A stretch of 64,000 bases of DNA, from assembly GCF_040049195.1 (NCBI RefSeq), contig NZ_JBDZDL010000003.1. One strand, 5' to 3'. Position 1 is the first letter of the stretch. Each line of letters starts with the position of its first letter. The notes below the pieces were generated by a model. The model saw only the letters and a list, made by a program, of their open reading frames with translations. It did no database searches and was not told the DNA's origin. Source of the stretch: NCEH01 sp040049195 (GTDB taxonomy: Bacteria; Pseudomonadota; Alphaproteobacteria; Rhizobiales; Xanthobacteraceae). The position numbers and the translations under genes were made by a program. Shown piece after piece: positions 48,565 to 56,909 of the stretch.

Positions 48565-49218
48565 ATGAACAGCAGCTTCTTCGCCGCCCCCGTGCACGAT
48601 CCCGCCAAGGCCATCGCGTCGCATGACATCCCCGCCCAGGCCCCCTGGTCCGGCCTCGTCAAGCGCGGGCAGTCCATCCGCATCATCGACCTGGAAGGGC
48701 AGCAGGCGGTGGACACCCTGTTCTATCGCGCCGACGATTTCGCGGAGCGCTACTCTTCCCAGGACACGCTGCGCGTGCAGGGCTCGGCCTATGTCTCCAC
48801 CGGCACGCGGCTGATCTCCAACGAGGGGCATCTCATGCTCACCGTCACCGCCGACACCTGCGGGCGGCACGACACCTCGGCGGGCGCGTGCTCCTGCGAG
48901 TCGAATACGGTGCGGTTCGGCCACCACACCAAATACCTGCATGCCTGCCGCGAGAACTTCGTGGTGGAAGTCACGAAACACGGCATGTCGAAGCGCGACA
49001 TCGTGCCGAACATCAATTTCTTCATGAACGTGCCGGTGGAGCCCTCGGGCGAGCTGGCGATCGTCGACGGCGTCTCCAAGCCGGGCGATTACGTGGAGCT
49101 GAAGGCGGAGATGGATGTCCTGTGCGTCATCTCCAATTGTCCGCAGATCAACAACCCCTGCAACGGCTTCAATCCGACGCCGATCCGCGTCCTGATCTTC
49201 GCCGCGACCGAGGGCTGA
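48565..49218 (+). CDS. Urea-carboxylase-associated DUF1989 protein, smaller subunit (carboxyguanidine deiminase)
   Basis: 217-residue DUF1989 protein (urea carboxylase-associated protein 1 type). Landmarks: VKRGQSIRIIDLEGQQAVDTLFYRA, RLISNEGHLMLTVTADTCGRHDTS, CSCESNTVRFG, CRENFVVEVTKHGMSKRDIVPNINFFMNVPV (in pieces) and MDVLCVISNCPQINNPCNG. Several cysteines and histidines are in positions that could bind zinc. It follows the partner subunit by 12 bp and precedes the carboxylase by 3 bp; the pair is expected to be a heteromer. Confidence 0.9.
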   Translation: MNSSFFAAPVHDPAKAIASHDIPAQAPWSGLVKRGQSIRIIDLEGQQAVDTLFYRADDFAERYSSQDTLRVQGSAYVSTGTRLISNEGHLMLTVTADTCGRHDTSAGACSCESNTVRFGHHTKYLHACRENFVVEVTKHGMSKRDIVPNINFFMNVPVEPSGELAIVDGVSKPGDYVELKAEMDVLCVISNCPQINNPCNGFNPTPIRVLIFAATEG

Positions 49219-49221
49219 GCT

Positions 49222-52200
49222 TTGTTCACCAAGGTCCTCATCGCGAACCGGGGCGAAATCGCCGGCCGGATCATCAAGACATTGCGGCGGATGGGCATTT
49301 CCTCCGTCGCGATCCATTCCGACGCGGACCGCTTCACGCGGCCAGTCCTGGACGCGGACGAGGCCGTCCGCATCGGCCCCGCCCCCGCCAGCGAGAGCTA
49401 TCTCGACGTGGAGGCAGTGATCGCCGCATGCCTCGCAACGGGCGCTCAGGCGGTGCATCCGGGCTATGGCTTCCTATCGGAAAATGTCGCGTTTGCGCAA
49501 CGGCTTGCGGAAGCGGGCATTGTGTTCATCGGCCCCCGGCCGGAGCATCTGACCGCCTTCGGCCTGAAGCACACGGCGCGCGAGATCGCGCAGAAGAGCG
49601 GCGTGCCGCTGCTGCCGGGCACCGGCCTGCTGGAGGACGTGGAGGAAGCGCTGAAGGCCGCCGAGGCCATCACCTATCCCGTCATGCTCAAGAGCACGGC
49701 CGGCGGCGGCGGCATCGGCATGCAGCTGTGCCATACGCCGCAGGAGCTGAAGGAGACGTTCGAGCGCGTCCAACGCACCGCCCGCGCCTCCTTCGGCGAT
49801 GCCCGGGTCTATCTGGAGCGTTTCGTCTCCGAGGCGCGCCATGTGGAAGTGCAGATCTTCGGCGACGGCAAGGGCAAGGTGATCGCCCTCGGCGAACGCG
49901 ATTGCTCGCTTCAGCGCCGCAACCAGAAGGTCGTCGAGGAAACGCCGGCCCCGCTGCTTTCGCCCGAGACCCGCGCGCGCCTTCACACAGCGGCCGTGAA
50001 GCTGGGCGAGAGCGTCTCCTATGCCTCGGCGGGCACGGTCGAATTCATCTATGACCCGGCACGGGAGGATTTCTATTTCCTGGAGGTGAACACCCGCCTG
50101 CAGGTGGAACATCCGGTCACCGAGGCCGTGTTCGGCATCGACCTCGTGGAATGGATGATCCGCCAGGCCGCCGGCGAGGAGGTCATCCCCGCCGCCCCCC
50201 TCGTGCCGAAAGGCGCGGCCATGGAGGTGCGCGTCTATGCGGAAATCCCCCACGCTAATTTCCAGCCCAGCGCCGGCCTGCTGACGCAGGTGACATTTTC
50301 CCCCGAGGCCCGCGTGGATACCTGGGTGGAGACCGGCACGGAGGTGACGCCCTATTACGATCCCATGCTGGCCAAGGTGATCGTCTCCGGCACAGACCGC
50401 CCCGCCGCGCTCGCGGCCTTGCGGGCGGCTCTGGACGAGACCGCCATCAGCGGCATCGAGACCAATCTTGCCTATCTGCGGGCGATTGCGGCGTCGGACC
50501 TGCTGGCCTCCGGCAAGGTGGCGACCACGGCGCTGAAGGATTTCGCCTTTCGCCCGGAGAGCATCGAGGTGCTCAGCCCCGGCGCGCAGTCGAGCCTGCA
50601 GGAACTGCCGGGCCGCCTGCATCTGTGGCACGTGGGCGTGCCGCCGAGCGGACCCATGGACGCGCGCTCGTTCGCCCGCGCCAATGCGCTGGTGGGCAAT
50701 AAGGAAACCGCCGTCGCCCTGGAAATGACGGTGAACGGCCCCACCCTGCGCTTCCACACCGACGCCGATGTCGCCATCGCCGGCGCCCACATGCCGGCGA
50801 CGCTGGACGGCACGGTGATGCCCCACGATACGGCCTTCGCGGTGAAGGCGGGGCAGGTGCTGGCGATCGGTGCCATTTCCGGTGCCGGCCAGCGCGCCTA
50901 TCTCGCCGTGCGCGGGGCGTTCGCGGCGCCGGAAGTGCTCGGCTCGCGGGCCACCTTCGCCCTCGGCCTGTTCGGCGGCCACGCCACCGGCACGCTCAAA
51001 GGCGGCGACGTGCTGCACCTCAACCCGCCCGCGACCCGTCCGGCGCTGCCGGACACGGTATCGGTAGAGGCCGCGCCGCTGACGCGGGAATGGGAAATCG
51101 GCGTCGTCTACGGCCCCCACGGCGCGCCGGATTTCTTCCAGGACGACGACATCGCCGACCTGTTCGCAGCCACCTATGAGGTGCATTTCAACAGCGCCCG
51201 CACCGGCGTGCGGCTGATGGGCCCGACCCCGCGCTGGGCGCGCACGGACGGCGGAGAGGCGGGGCTTCACCCCTCCAATCTGCACGACAATGCCTATGCG
51301 GTGGGCGCCATCGACTTCACCGGCGACATGCCCATCATCCTCGGTCCGGATGGGCCCTCGCTCGGCGGCTTCGTCTGCCCGGCGGTGATCGCACGGGACG
51401 AGCAATGGAAGATGGGCCAGCTGAAGCCCGGGGACAAAGTGCGCTTCCACCCGCTGGCACGGCCGCAGGACCCGGTCGCGGGACCCGCGGTGAGAAGCGT
51501 GCCCGAGGCCGCGTCCCCGATCCTCAAGCGGCGCGACGACGGGCCGGTGCGTGTCGTCTATCGCCGGCAGGGTGACGATAACCTGCTGGTCGAGTTCGGC
51601 GACATGAAGCTCGACATCGCCTTGCGATTGCGGGCCCATCTGCTGGCAGCGGCGGTGGAAGAGGCGAAGATCCCCGGCCTCATCGACCTCACCCCCGGCA
51701 TTCGCTCGCTCCAGCTTCATTATGACGGCACGCAGGTCTCGCGCGGAAAGCTGCTCGGACTGCTGGATGAGATCGAGCAGTCCCTGCCTGCGGTGGAGGA
51801 CGTGGTGGTGCCGAGCCGCATCGTCCATCTGCCGCTGTCATGGAACGACGAGGACGCGCAGCTCGCCATGCGCAAATATCAGGAGCTGGTGCGCCCCAAC
51901 GCGCCCTGGTGCCCTTCGAACATCGAGTTCATCCGCCGCATCAACGGGCTGAAGGACGAGCAGGCGGTACGCGATGTGGTGTTCGACGCGCGCTATCTCG
52001 TGCTCGGTCTCGGCGACGTCTATCTCGGTGCGCCGGTGGCCACCCCCATGGACCCGCGCCATCGCCTGGTGACCACCAAATACAATCCGGCCCGCACCTG
52101 GACGCCGGAAAACGCGGTGGGCATCGGCGGCGCCTATATGTGCATTTACGGCATGGAAGGGCCGGGCGGGTACCAGCTCTTCGGACGCACCATCCAGGTG

Positions 52201-52764
52201 TGGAACACCTGGCGCACCACGCCGGTGTTCAAGCCCGGCACGCCCTGGCTGCTGCGCTTCTTCGACCAGATCCGCTTCTTCCCGGTGAGCCATGCCGAGC
52301 TGATGGAGGCGCGCGCCGCCTTTCCCCACGGGGCCTATCCGCTGCGCATCGAGGAGACCCAATTCTCCTATGCGGACTATGCGGCGGATCTCGCCCGCAA
52401 TGCCGGCGAGATCACCGCCTTCAAGGCGCGCCAGCAGGCCGCCTTCGATGCCGAGCGCGCCCATTGGAAGGAACAGGGGCTCGACAGCTTCGTTGCCGAC
52501 GAGGGCATCGCGGGCGGCGAGGAGGAGGCCATTCCCGAAGGCTGCTTCGGCGTCAGCGCCACTGTTCCGGGCAATGTCTGGAAGGTGCTGGTGGAAGAGA
52601 ATGTCGAGGTGGCGGCGGGGGATACCATCGCCATCATCGAATCCATGAAGATGGAAATCTCCATCACCGCTCATGCGGCAGGGCGCGTGCGCGCCGTGCG
52701 CATGGTGCCCGGCCGCACGGTGCGCACCGGAGACGTGGTGGCCGTTCTGGAGGCGATATCGTGA
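49222..52764 (+). CDS. uca: Guanidine/urea carboxylase (biotin-dependent)
   Basis: 1180-residue multidomain biotin enzyme starting at TTG. Order: biotin carboxylase with ATP-grasp (1-450; VLIANRGEIAGRI at the start, KSTAGGGGIGMQ, EVNTRLQVEHPVTE), AHS2/KipA-like part (about 470-760; GAQSSLQELPGRLHLWHVGV), AHS1/KipI-like part (about 790-1010; GDDNLLVEFGDMKLDIALRL) and biotinyl domain with Lys1143 in ESMKMEI. This is the urea carboxylase layout; members under guanidine-I riboswitches with DUF1989 partners carboxylate guanidine in preference to urea. The TTG follows the DUF1989 stop by 3 bp. Forms carboxyguanidine from guanidine, bicarbonate and ATP. Confidence 0.94.
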   Translation: MFTKVLIANRGEIAGRIIKTLRRMGISSVAIHSDADRFTRPVLDADEAVRIGPAPASESYLDVEAVIAACLATGAQAVHPGYGFLSENVAFAQRLAEAGIVFIGPRPEHLTAFGLKHTAREIAQKSGVPLLPGTGLLEDVEEALKAAEAITYPVMLKSTAGGGGIGMQLCHTPQELKETFERVQRTARASFGDARVYLERFVSEARHVEVQIFGDGKGKVIALGERDCSLQRRNQKVVEETPAPLLSPETRARLHTAAVKLGESVSYASAGTVEFIYDPAREDFYFLEVNTRLQVEHPVTEAVFGIDLVEWMIRQAAGEEVIPAAPLVPKGAAMEVRVYAEIPHANFQPSAGLLTQVTFSPEARVDTWVETGTEVTPYYDPMLAKVIVSGTDRPAALAALRAALDETAISGIETNLAYLRAIAASDLLASGKVATTALKDFAFRPESIEVLSPGAQSSLQELPGRLHLWHVGVPPSGPMDARSFARANALVGNKETAVALEMTVNGPTLRFHTDADVAIAGAHMPATLDGTVMPHDTAFAVKAGQVLAIGAISGAGQRAYLAVRGAFAAPEVLGSRATFALGLFGGHATGTLKGGDVLHLNPPATRPALPDTVSVEAAPLTREWEIGVVYGPHGAPDFFQDDDIADLFAATYEVHFNSARTGVRLMGPTPRWARTDGGEAGLHPSNLHDNAYAVGAIDFTGDMPIILGPDGPSLGGFVCPAVIARDEQWKMGQLKPGDKVRFHPLARPQDPVAGPAVRSVPEAASPILKRRDDGPVRVVYRRQGDDNLLVEFGDMKLDIALRLRAHLLAAAVEEAKIPGLIDLTPGIRSLQLHYDGTQVSRGKLLGLLDEIEQSLPAVEDVVVPSRIVHLPLSWNDEDAQLAMRKYQELVRPNAPWCPSNIEFIRRINGLKDEQAVRDVVFDARYLVLGLGDVYLGAPVATPMDPRHRLVTTKYNPARTWTPENAVGIGGAYMCIYGMEGPGGYQLFGRTIQVWNTWRTTPVFKPGTPWLLRFFDQIRFFPVSHAELMEARAAFPHGAYPLRIEETQFSYADYAADLARNAGEITAFKARQQAAFDAERAHWKEQGLDSFVADEGIAGGEEEAIPEGCFGVSATVPGNVWKVLVEENVEVAAGDTIAIIESMKMEISITAHAAGRVRAVRMVPGRTVRTGDVVAVLEAIS

Positions 52765-53216
52765 CCAGCAAATCTCGCGAAACCCCGCTCAGCGGCCTCG
52801 ATACCCATGCGCCCGCCCGCGGGCAGGTGCCGATCGCGGTGGTCGGCGCCCATCTCTCGGGCATGCCGCTCAACGGCGAACTGACGGGCGCGGGAGGCGC
52901 GCTCGTGAAGCGCTGCCGCACCGCCCCGGACTATCGCCTCTTCGTGCTGCCGGACACCACACCCGCCAAGCCCGGCGTGGTGCGCGAGCCGGGCTTTTCC
53001 GGGCCGGGACTGGACGTGGAAGTGTGGGCGCTGGACGCGGCCGCGTTCGGCGCTTTCGTCGCCCGCATCCCGGCACCGCTCGGCATCGGCAAGATGACCC
53101 TGGACGATGGCTCGCAAGTGCCGGGCTTCCTGTGTGAAGCCCACGCGGTGGCGGGCGCCCAGGAGATTACGGCCCTCGGCGGATGGCGCGCCTATATCGC
53201 ATCGCGGCAGAGCTGA
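52761..53216 (+). CDS. Stand-alone allophanate hydrolase C-terminal domain protein
   Basis: 151-residue protein starting at GTG, overlapping the carboxylase stop by GTGA. It corresponds only to the C-terminal domain of allophanate hydrolase (AtzF/DUR1 type): VPIAVVGAHLSGMPLNGEL, RTAPDYRLFVLPDTTPAKPGVVR, VEVWALDAAAFGAFVARIPAPLGIGKMTL (in pieces), FLCEAHAV and YIAS. In full-length enzymes this domain decarboxylates N-carboxycarbamate after the amidase domain has removed ammonia. No amidase domain is encoded before or after it here, so either a separate amidase works with it, or allophanate hydrolase lies elsewhere. The frame is intact; this is not a truncation by frameshift. Confidence 0.88.
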   Translation: MTSKSRETPLSGLDTHAPARGQVPIAVVGAHLSGMPLNGELTGAGGALVKRCRTAPDYRLFVLPDTTPAKPGVVREPGFSGPGLDVEVWALDAAAFGAFVARIPAPLGIGKMTLDDGSQVPGFLCEAHAVAGAQEITALGGWRAYIASRQS

Positions 53217-53227
53217 ACCCTTGCACC

Positions 53228-53258
53228 GGAGGCGCAGCGGCGTGCGCCCTGCGCCTCC
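53228..53258 (+). terminator. Terminator hairpin of the guanidine operon
   Basis: GGAGGCGCAG (53228-53237) and CTGCGCCTCC (53249-53258) form a 10-bp perfect stem with an 11-nt loop, 12 bp behind the last gene of the operon. Followed by AATCCCTT, without a real T-run. Confidence 0.55.
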
Positions 53259-53303
53259 AATCCCTTGGCTCATGCTGCGCCGCAACCGCGACGAAAGAAG
53301 GAT

Positions 53304-53353
53304 TTAGATCGATCTAATTTTCCGTTGACCGGCGGTTTTGCCTCCCCTAGAGA
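53304..53353 (+). promoter_or_regulatory. Promoter of the lacI-ABC-dgo operon with GATCGATC operator
   Basis: A perfect 14-bp palindrome TTAGATCGATCTAA (53304-53317) precedes a good promoter: -35 TTGACC (53325-53330), 17-bp spacer, -10 TAGAGA (53348-53353). The LacI gene starts at 53399. The palindrome has the central CG preferred by LacI proteins, and its core recurs at 55946, before the binding-protein gene of the same cluster. Confidence 0.6.
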
Positions 53354-53398
53354 ACCCTGGCCGAACGCCGAAAAGACGTCGGCGGGGGAAAACGCCGC

Positions 53399-54595
53399 AT
53401 GGATGTGAGGAAAGGCAAAGGCGCGTCCGCGCCCGGTCGCGCCCCGACCGAAACCGCCCCCGGCGGCGCTGCCCTTCCGCTTGCCCATCGCGTCACGTTG
53501 AACGACATCGCGGCCCATGCCGGGGTCTCGCGCGCCACGGTTTCCCTGGTGCTGCGCAAGAGCCCGCTGGTGAAAGAAGACACCCGTCAGCGTGTCGACC
53601 GGGCCATGACCGATCTCGGCTATGTCTACAACCGTCGCGCCGCCAATCTCCGCTCGGGCGCGTCCCGCACCATTGGCCTCGTGCTGTGCGAGATCATCAC
53701 GCCCAACTATTCCCAGTTCACCGCCGGAATCGACGATGTATTGGACGCGGAAAGCTATGTGGGCTTCATCACCAACACGGCGGAGGACGCCACCCGCCAG
53801 AAGCGCGTGCTGGTGCGCATGCAGGAGCACGGCGTCGACGGTATCGTGCTCGTGCCGGCGGAGGAAACCCGCGCCGACGCGCTGGAGGAGGCCCACTGCG
53901 CCGGCCTGCCCTGCGTGCTCGCGCAGCGCCGGGTGGAGGGCTTCGCCGCCGATTATGTGGGGCCGGATTATGCCGCCGGCATGGAACTCGTCACCGAGCA
54001 TCTGATCGGCCTCGGCCATCGCCATATCGGGTTCATCGGCGGCGTTCGCCGCATCGCGCCGCTCAGCGAGCGCCTCGCCGGCTTCCGCCGGGCCCTGCGC
54101 CGGCACAAGCTGAAAATCGGTCCCATCGTGCCCTGCCCGGTGCTCGACCGGTCGTCCGGCTATGCCGCCGCGCGCGACCTGTTCGCGGAGGAAAATCCGC
54201 CCACCGCCCTCGTCTGCTACAACGATATCGTCGCCTTCGGCGTGATGCTGGCGCTCACCGAGCGCGGGCTCGAGCCGGGCCGGGACGTCGCGGTGGTGGG
54301 CTGCGACGACGTCGCCGAGGCCGGCCTCCACCGCCCGGGGCTGACCACCTTCACCACCGATCCGCGCGTGGTCGGACGGGAAGCCGCGCGGCTGCTGCTA
54401 CGGCGGATCGAGAATCCGAGCCGGCCGCCGGAGCAGATCATCGTGCCGCCGCGCCTGATCATCCGCCAGTCCTGCGGCGCCGCCGGACCGGGGCGGGCGC
54501 TCGCCCAAAAGGGCGGACATGCCGCCATCGCGGCCAAGGCGCCGAAGGCCCGCCGCTCCTCACCTCACACCCTCAAGGGAAGCGCAGGGACATGA
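53399..54595 (+). CDS. LacI-family transcriptional regulator
   Basis: 398-residue regulator, longer than usual because of about 35 extra N-terminal residues (KGASAPGRAPTETAPGG) before the helix-turn-helix VTLNDIAAHAGVSRATVSLVLRKSPLVKEDTRQRV (in pieces), and a basic 25-residue tail. The effector domain runs from IGLVLCEIITPNYSQFTAGI to DVAVVGCDDVAEAGLHRPGL. An internal start nearer the HTH is possible, but the ATG at 53399 has a GGGGGA site. Its stop overlaps the permease ATG, so it is the first gene of the operon and probably autoregulated through 53304-53317. Expected effector: a sugar acid or 2-keto-3-deoxy acid. Confidence 0.92.
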   Translation: MDVRKGKGASAPGRAPTETAPGGAALPLAHRVTLNDIAAHAGVSRATVSLVLRKSPLVKEDTRQRVDRAMTDLGYVYNRRAANLRSGASRTIGLVLCEIITPNYSQFTAGIDDVLDAESYVGFITNTAEDATRQKRVLVRMQEHGVDGIVLVPAEETRADALEEAHCAGLPCVLAQRRVEGFAADYVGPDYAAGMELVTEHLIGLGHRHIGFIGGVRRIAPLSERLAGFRRALRRHKLKIGPIVPCPVLDRSSGYAAARDLFAEENPPTALVCYNDIVAFGVMLALTERGLEPGRDVAVVGCDDVAEAGLHRPGLTTFTTDPRVVGREAARLLLRRIENPSRPPEQIIVPPRLIIRQSCGAAGPGRALAQKGGHAAIAAKAPKARRSSPHTLKGSAGT

Positions 54596-55266
54596 ACTAC
54601 GTCTTCCAGTTCGGAGAAGTCTTCAACGCCTGGCAGGACCTGCTCTATGGCGCTTGGCTGACGATCCAGCTCTCGGCCATGGCCATGGTGCTCGGCCTGA
54701 TCGTGGCGGTGGCCGGCGCGCTCGGCAAGACCGCCGGACCGCGCCCGGTGCGCTGGCTGGTGGACGCCTATGTGGAGATCATCCGCAACACGCCGTTCCT
54801 GGTGCAGATCTTCCTGATCTTCTTCGGCCTGCCACGTGCCGGGGTGCGGCTCGACGCCAATGAAGCGGCGCTCCTCGCCATGGTGGTGAATGTCGGCGCC
54901 TATGCCACGGAAATCGTGCGCGCCGGCATCGAGACCATCCACAAGGGCCAGATCGAGGCGGGCAAGGCGCTCGGGCTCAAGCCCATGCAGGTGTTCTCTT
55001 ATATCGTCATCTTTCCCGCGCTGAAGGCGATCTATCCGGCGCTCACCAGCCAGTTCATCCTGCTGATGCTCACCTCCAGCGTGGTCTCGGCCATCTCGGC
55101 GGAAGAGCTGACCGCGATAGCGAACAATCTGCAATCACAGACCTTCCGCTCGTTCGAGATCTACCTGGTGGTCACCGCCATGTATCTCGCCATGTCGCTG
55201 ATGTTCTCTGGCGTTTTCGCGCTCATCTACAAGGTGGTCTTCGCGCCCACCGATGTGGCCCGCTGA
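54592..55266 (+). CDS. Polar amino acid-type ABC transporter permease (first)
   Basis: 224-residue permease of the HisM/GlnP (HEQRo) type with about five membrane segments. Landmarks: LLYGAWLTIQLSAMAMVLGLIVA, YVEIIRNTPFLVQIFLIFFGLP, YATEIVRAGIETIHKGQIEAGKALGLKP (in pieces). The ATG overlaps the lacI stop (ATGA); the long open frame from 53338 lies inside lacI. Pairs with the second permease immediately downstream. Confidence 0.92.
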   Translation: MNYVFQFGEVFNAWQDLLYGAWLTIQLSAMAMVLGLIVAVAGALGKTAGPRPVRWLVDAYVEIIRNTPFLVQIFLIFFGLPRAGVRLDANEAALLAMVVNVGAYATEIVRAGIETIHKGQIEAGKALGLKPMQVFSYIVIFPALKAIYPALTSQFILLMLTSSVVSAISAEELTAIANNLQSQTFRSFEIYLVVTAMYLAMSLMFSGVFALIYKVVFAPTDVAR

Positions 55267-55276
55267 GGAGGATGCC

Positions 55277-55930
55277 ATGATCCGTCAATTCACCTCCGCG
55301 GAACTGCTCTTCCTCATCTCGTCCGTGCGCTGGACCCTGCTGCTGTCGCTGATCGCCTTCATCGGCGGGGCGACCGGCGGGCTTCTGGTGGCGTTCGCGC
55401 GCACTTCCACCTGGCCCTGGCTGCGGGCGACCGCCGCCGGCTATATCCAGATCTTCCAGGGCACGCCGCTGCTCATGCAGCTGTTCCTGGTGTTCTTCGG
55501 CGCCACCTTCCTGGGGCTCAATATCGATCCGCTGGCCGCCGCCGCCATCGGCCTCACGCTGAACGGTGCGGCGTTCCTGGGCGAGATCTGGCGCGGCTGC
55601 ATCCAGGCCATTCCCAAGGGCCAGTGGGAAGCGTCCACTGCGCTCGGCCTGCATTATTTCACCCGCATGAGGGAAATCATCCTGCCCCAGGCGGCGAAGA
55701 TCGCGGTGGCACCGACGGTCGGCTTCCTGGTGCTGCTGGTGAAGAGCACGTCGCTTGCCTCCATCATCGGCTTCGTCGAGCTCACGCGCGCCGGGCAGAT
55801 CGTGAACAACGCCACCTTCCGCCCGTTCCTGGTGTTCGGCGTGGTGGCGGTCATCTATTTCATCCTGTGCTGGCCGCTCTCGCTTTATTCGCGCCATCTG
55901 GAGAAGAAGTTCGGAACTGTCTCGCGCTGA
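55277..55930 (+). CDS. Polar amino acid-type ABC transporter permease (second)
   Basis: 217-residue permease of the same family: LLFLISSVRWTLLLSLIAFIG, YIQIFQGTPLLMQLFLVFFGA, FLGEIWRGCIQAIPKGQWEAS and a C-terminal RHLEKKFG. The ATG at 55277 follows GAGGAGG, 10 bp behind the first permease; an upstream in-frame start at 55253 would overlap it and is less likely. The two permeases are expected to form the membrane heterodimer. Confidence 0.92.
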   Translation: MIRQFTSAELLFLISSVRWTLLLSLIAFIGGATGGLLVAFARTSTWPWLRATAAGYIQIFQGTPLLMQLFLVFFGATFLGLNIDPLAAAAIGLTLNGAAFLGEIWRGCIQAIPKGQWEASTALGLHYFTRMREIILPQAAKIAVAPTVGFLVLLVKSTSLASIIGFVELTRAGQIVNNATFRPFLVFGVVAVIYFILCWPLSLYSRHLEKKFGTVSR

Positions 55931-55945
55931 GGAGCGGGACGCATA

Positions 55946-55957
55946 TGGATCGATCCA
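55946..55957 (+). promoter_or_regulatory. Second GATCGATC palindrome, before the binding-protein gene
   Basis: Perfect 12-bp palindrome TGGATCGATCCA, 59 bp before the binding-protein start, sharing the GATCGATC core with the site at 53304. It suggests that the LacI protein also acts on an internal promoter here. Only the 8-bp core is shared, so chance recurrence is possible. Confidence 0.42.
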
Positions 55958-56016
55958 ATCCGCGCCGCCCCTCATCGGCGCGCCTGCCCCGCCAGGGGCC
56001 AATCGGAGGAAAGCAC

Positions 56017-56832
56017 ATGTCCCTGATGTCCGTTCTGACCACCACGCGACGCGCCTTCGCCGCCATCGGCCTTACGGCGCTCGCCGCGACGGCTTTGCCC
56101 CATGGCGCCTCGGCCCAGAGCATCGACGATATCCTCTCGAAGAAGAAGCTCCAGGTCGGCATGCTGGTGGACCTGCCGCCGTTCGGCCTGCTCAACACCG
56201 AGGGCAAGCCCGAGGGCTATGACGCCGACGTCGCCAAGCTGATGGGCAAGTATCTCGGCGTCGATGTGGAGATCGTGCCGGTCACCGGGCCGAACCGCAT
56301 TCCCTATCTGCTGACCAGCAAGGTCGACGTGCTGGTGGCGACCTTCGGCATCACGCCGGAGCGCGCGAAGCAGGTGCAATTCTCGATCCCCTATTCGGCG
56401 ATCGAGATCCAGCTGATCGGACCGAAGAAGCTGGACATCAAGAGCCTCGACCAGACGGTGGGCAAGAAGATCGCGGTGGCCCGCGCGTCCACCCAGGATA
56501 CCGCGCTGACGGCGGCGGTTCCCAAGGGCGCCACCATCATGCGCTTCGACGACGACGCCACCGCCGCCCAGGCCTTCGTTTCCGGCCAGACCGACCTGCT
56601 CGGCGCCAACAACCTTATCGGCACCCAGCTCGCCGAAGCGAACCCGGACATGGGCATCGAGCGCAAGATCACGCTGCGCAGCCAGTACAACGGCATCACG
56701 GTGCGCCGCGGCTCGGCTGACTTCCTCCAGTGGATCAATACGTTCCTGTATTTCGTGAAGAACAATGGCGAGCTCGACGCCATCAACCAGAAGTGGTTCA
56801 AGACCCCGCTTCCGGTGATGCCGACCTTCTGA
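56017..56832 (+). CDS. Polar amino acid-type ABC substrate-binding protein (SBP_bac_3)
   Basis: 271-residue periplasmic protein with signal peptide (MSLMSVLTTTRRAFAAIGLTALAATALPHGASAQ, twin arginine near the start, cleavage after ASA). Mature domain: LQVGMLVDLPPFGLLNTEGKPEGYDADVAKLMGKYLGVDVEIVPV (in pieces), IPYLLTSKVDVLVATFGITPERA and VRRGSADFLQWINTFLYFVKNNGELDAINQKWF. The family classically binds amino acids, and the GITPERAKQVQFS motif is that of amino acid binders, but the linked genes are for 2-keto-3-deoxygalactonate. Ligand therefore uncertain. Start follows GGAGGA. Confidence 0.9.
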   Translation: MSLMSVLTTTRRAFAAIGLTALAATALPHGASAQSIDDILSKKKLQVGMLVDLPPFGLLNTEGKPEGYDADVAKLMGKYLGVDVEIVPVTGPNRIPYLLTSKVDVLVATFGITPERAKQVQFSIPYSAIEIQLIGPKKLDIKSLDQTVGKKIAVARASTQDTALTAAVPKGATIMRFDDDATAAQAFVSGQTDLLGANNLIGTQLAEANPDMGIERKITLRSQYNGITVRRGSADFLQWINTFLYFVKNNGELDAINQKWFKTPLPVMPTF

Positions 56833-56842
56833 TCGCCGCAAC

Positions 56843-56874
56843 ATGGGCCACGGGCGCACGCGTCCGTGGCCCAT
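56843..56874 (+). other. Stem-loop between binding-protein and ATPase genes
   Basis: ATGGGCCACGG (56843-56853) and CCGTGGCCCAT (56864-56874) form an 11-bp perfect stem with a 10-nt loop, starting 11 bp behind the binding-protein stop. No T-run. Likely an mRNA-stabilising or partly terminating element that keeps binding protein in excess. Confidence 0.55.
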
Positions 56875-56909
56875 CGCCAGACCCGACCGCATCCATCGGA
56901 GACTTCGTC

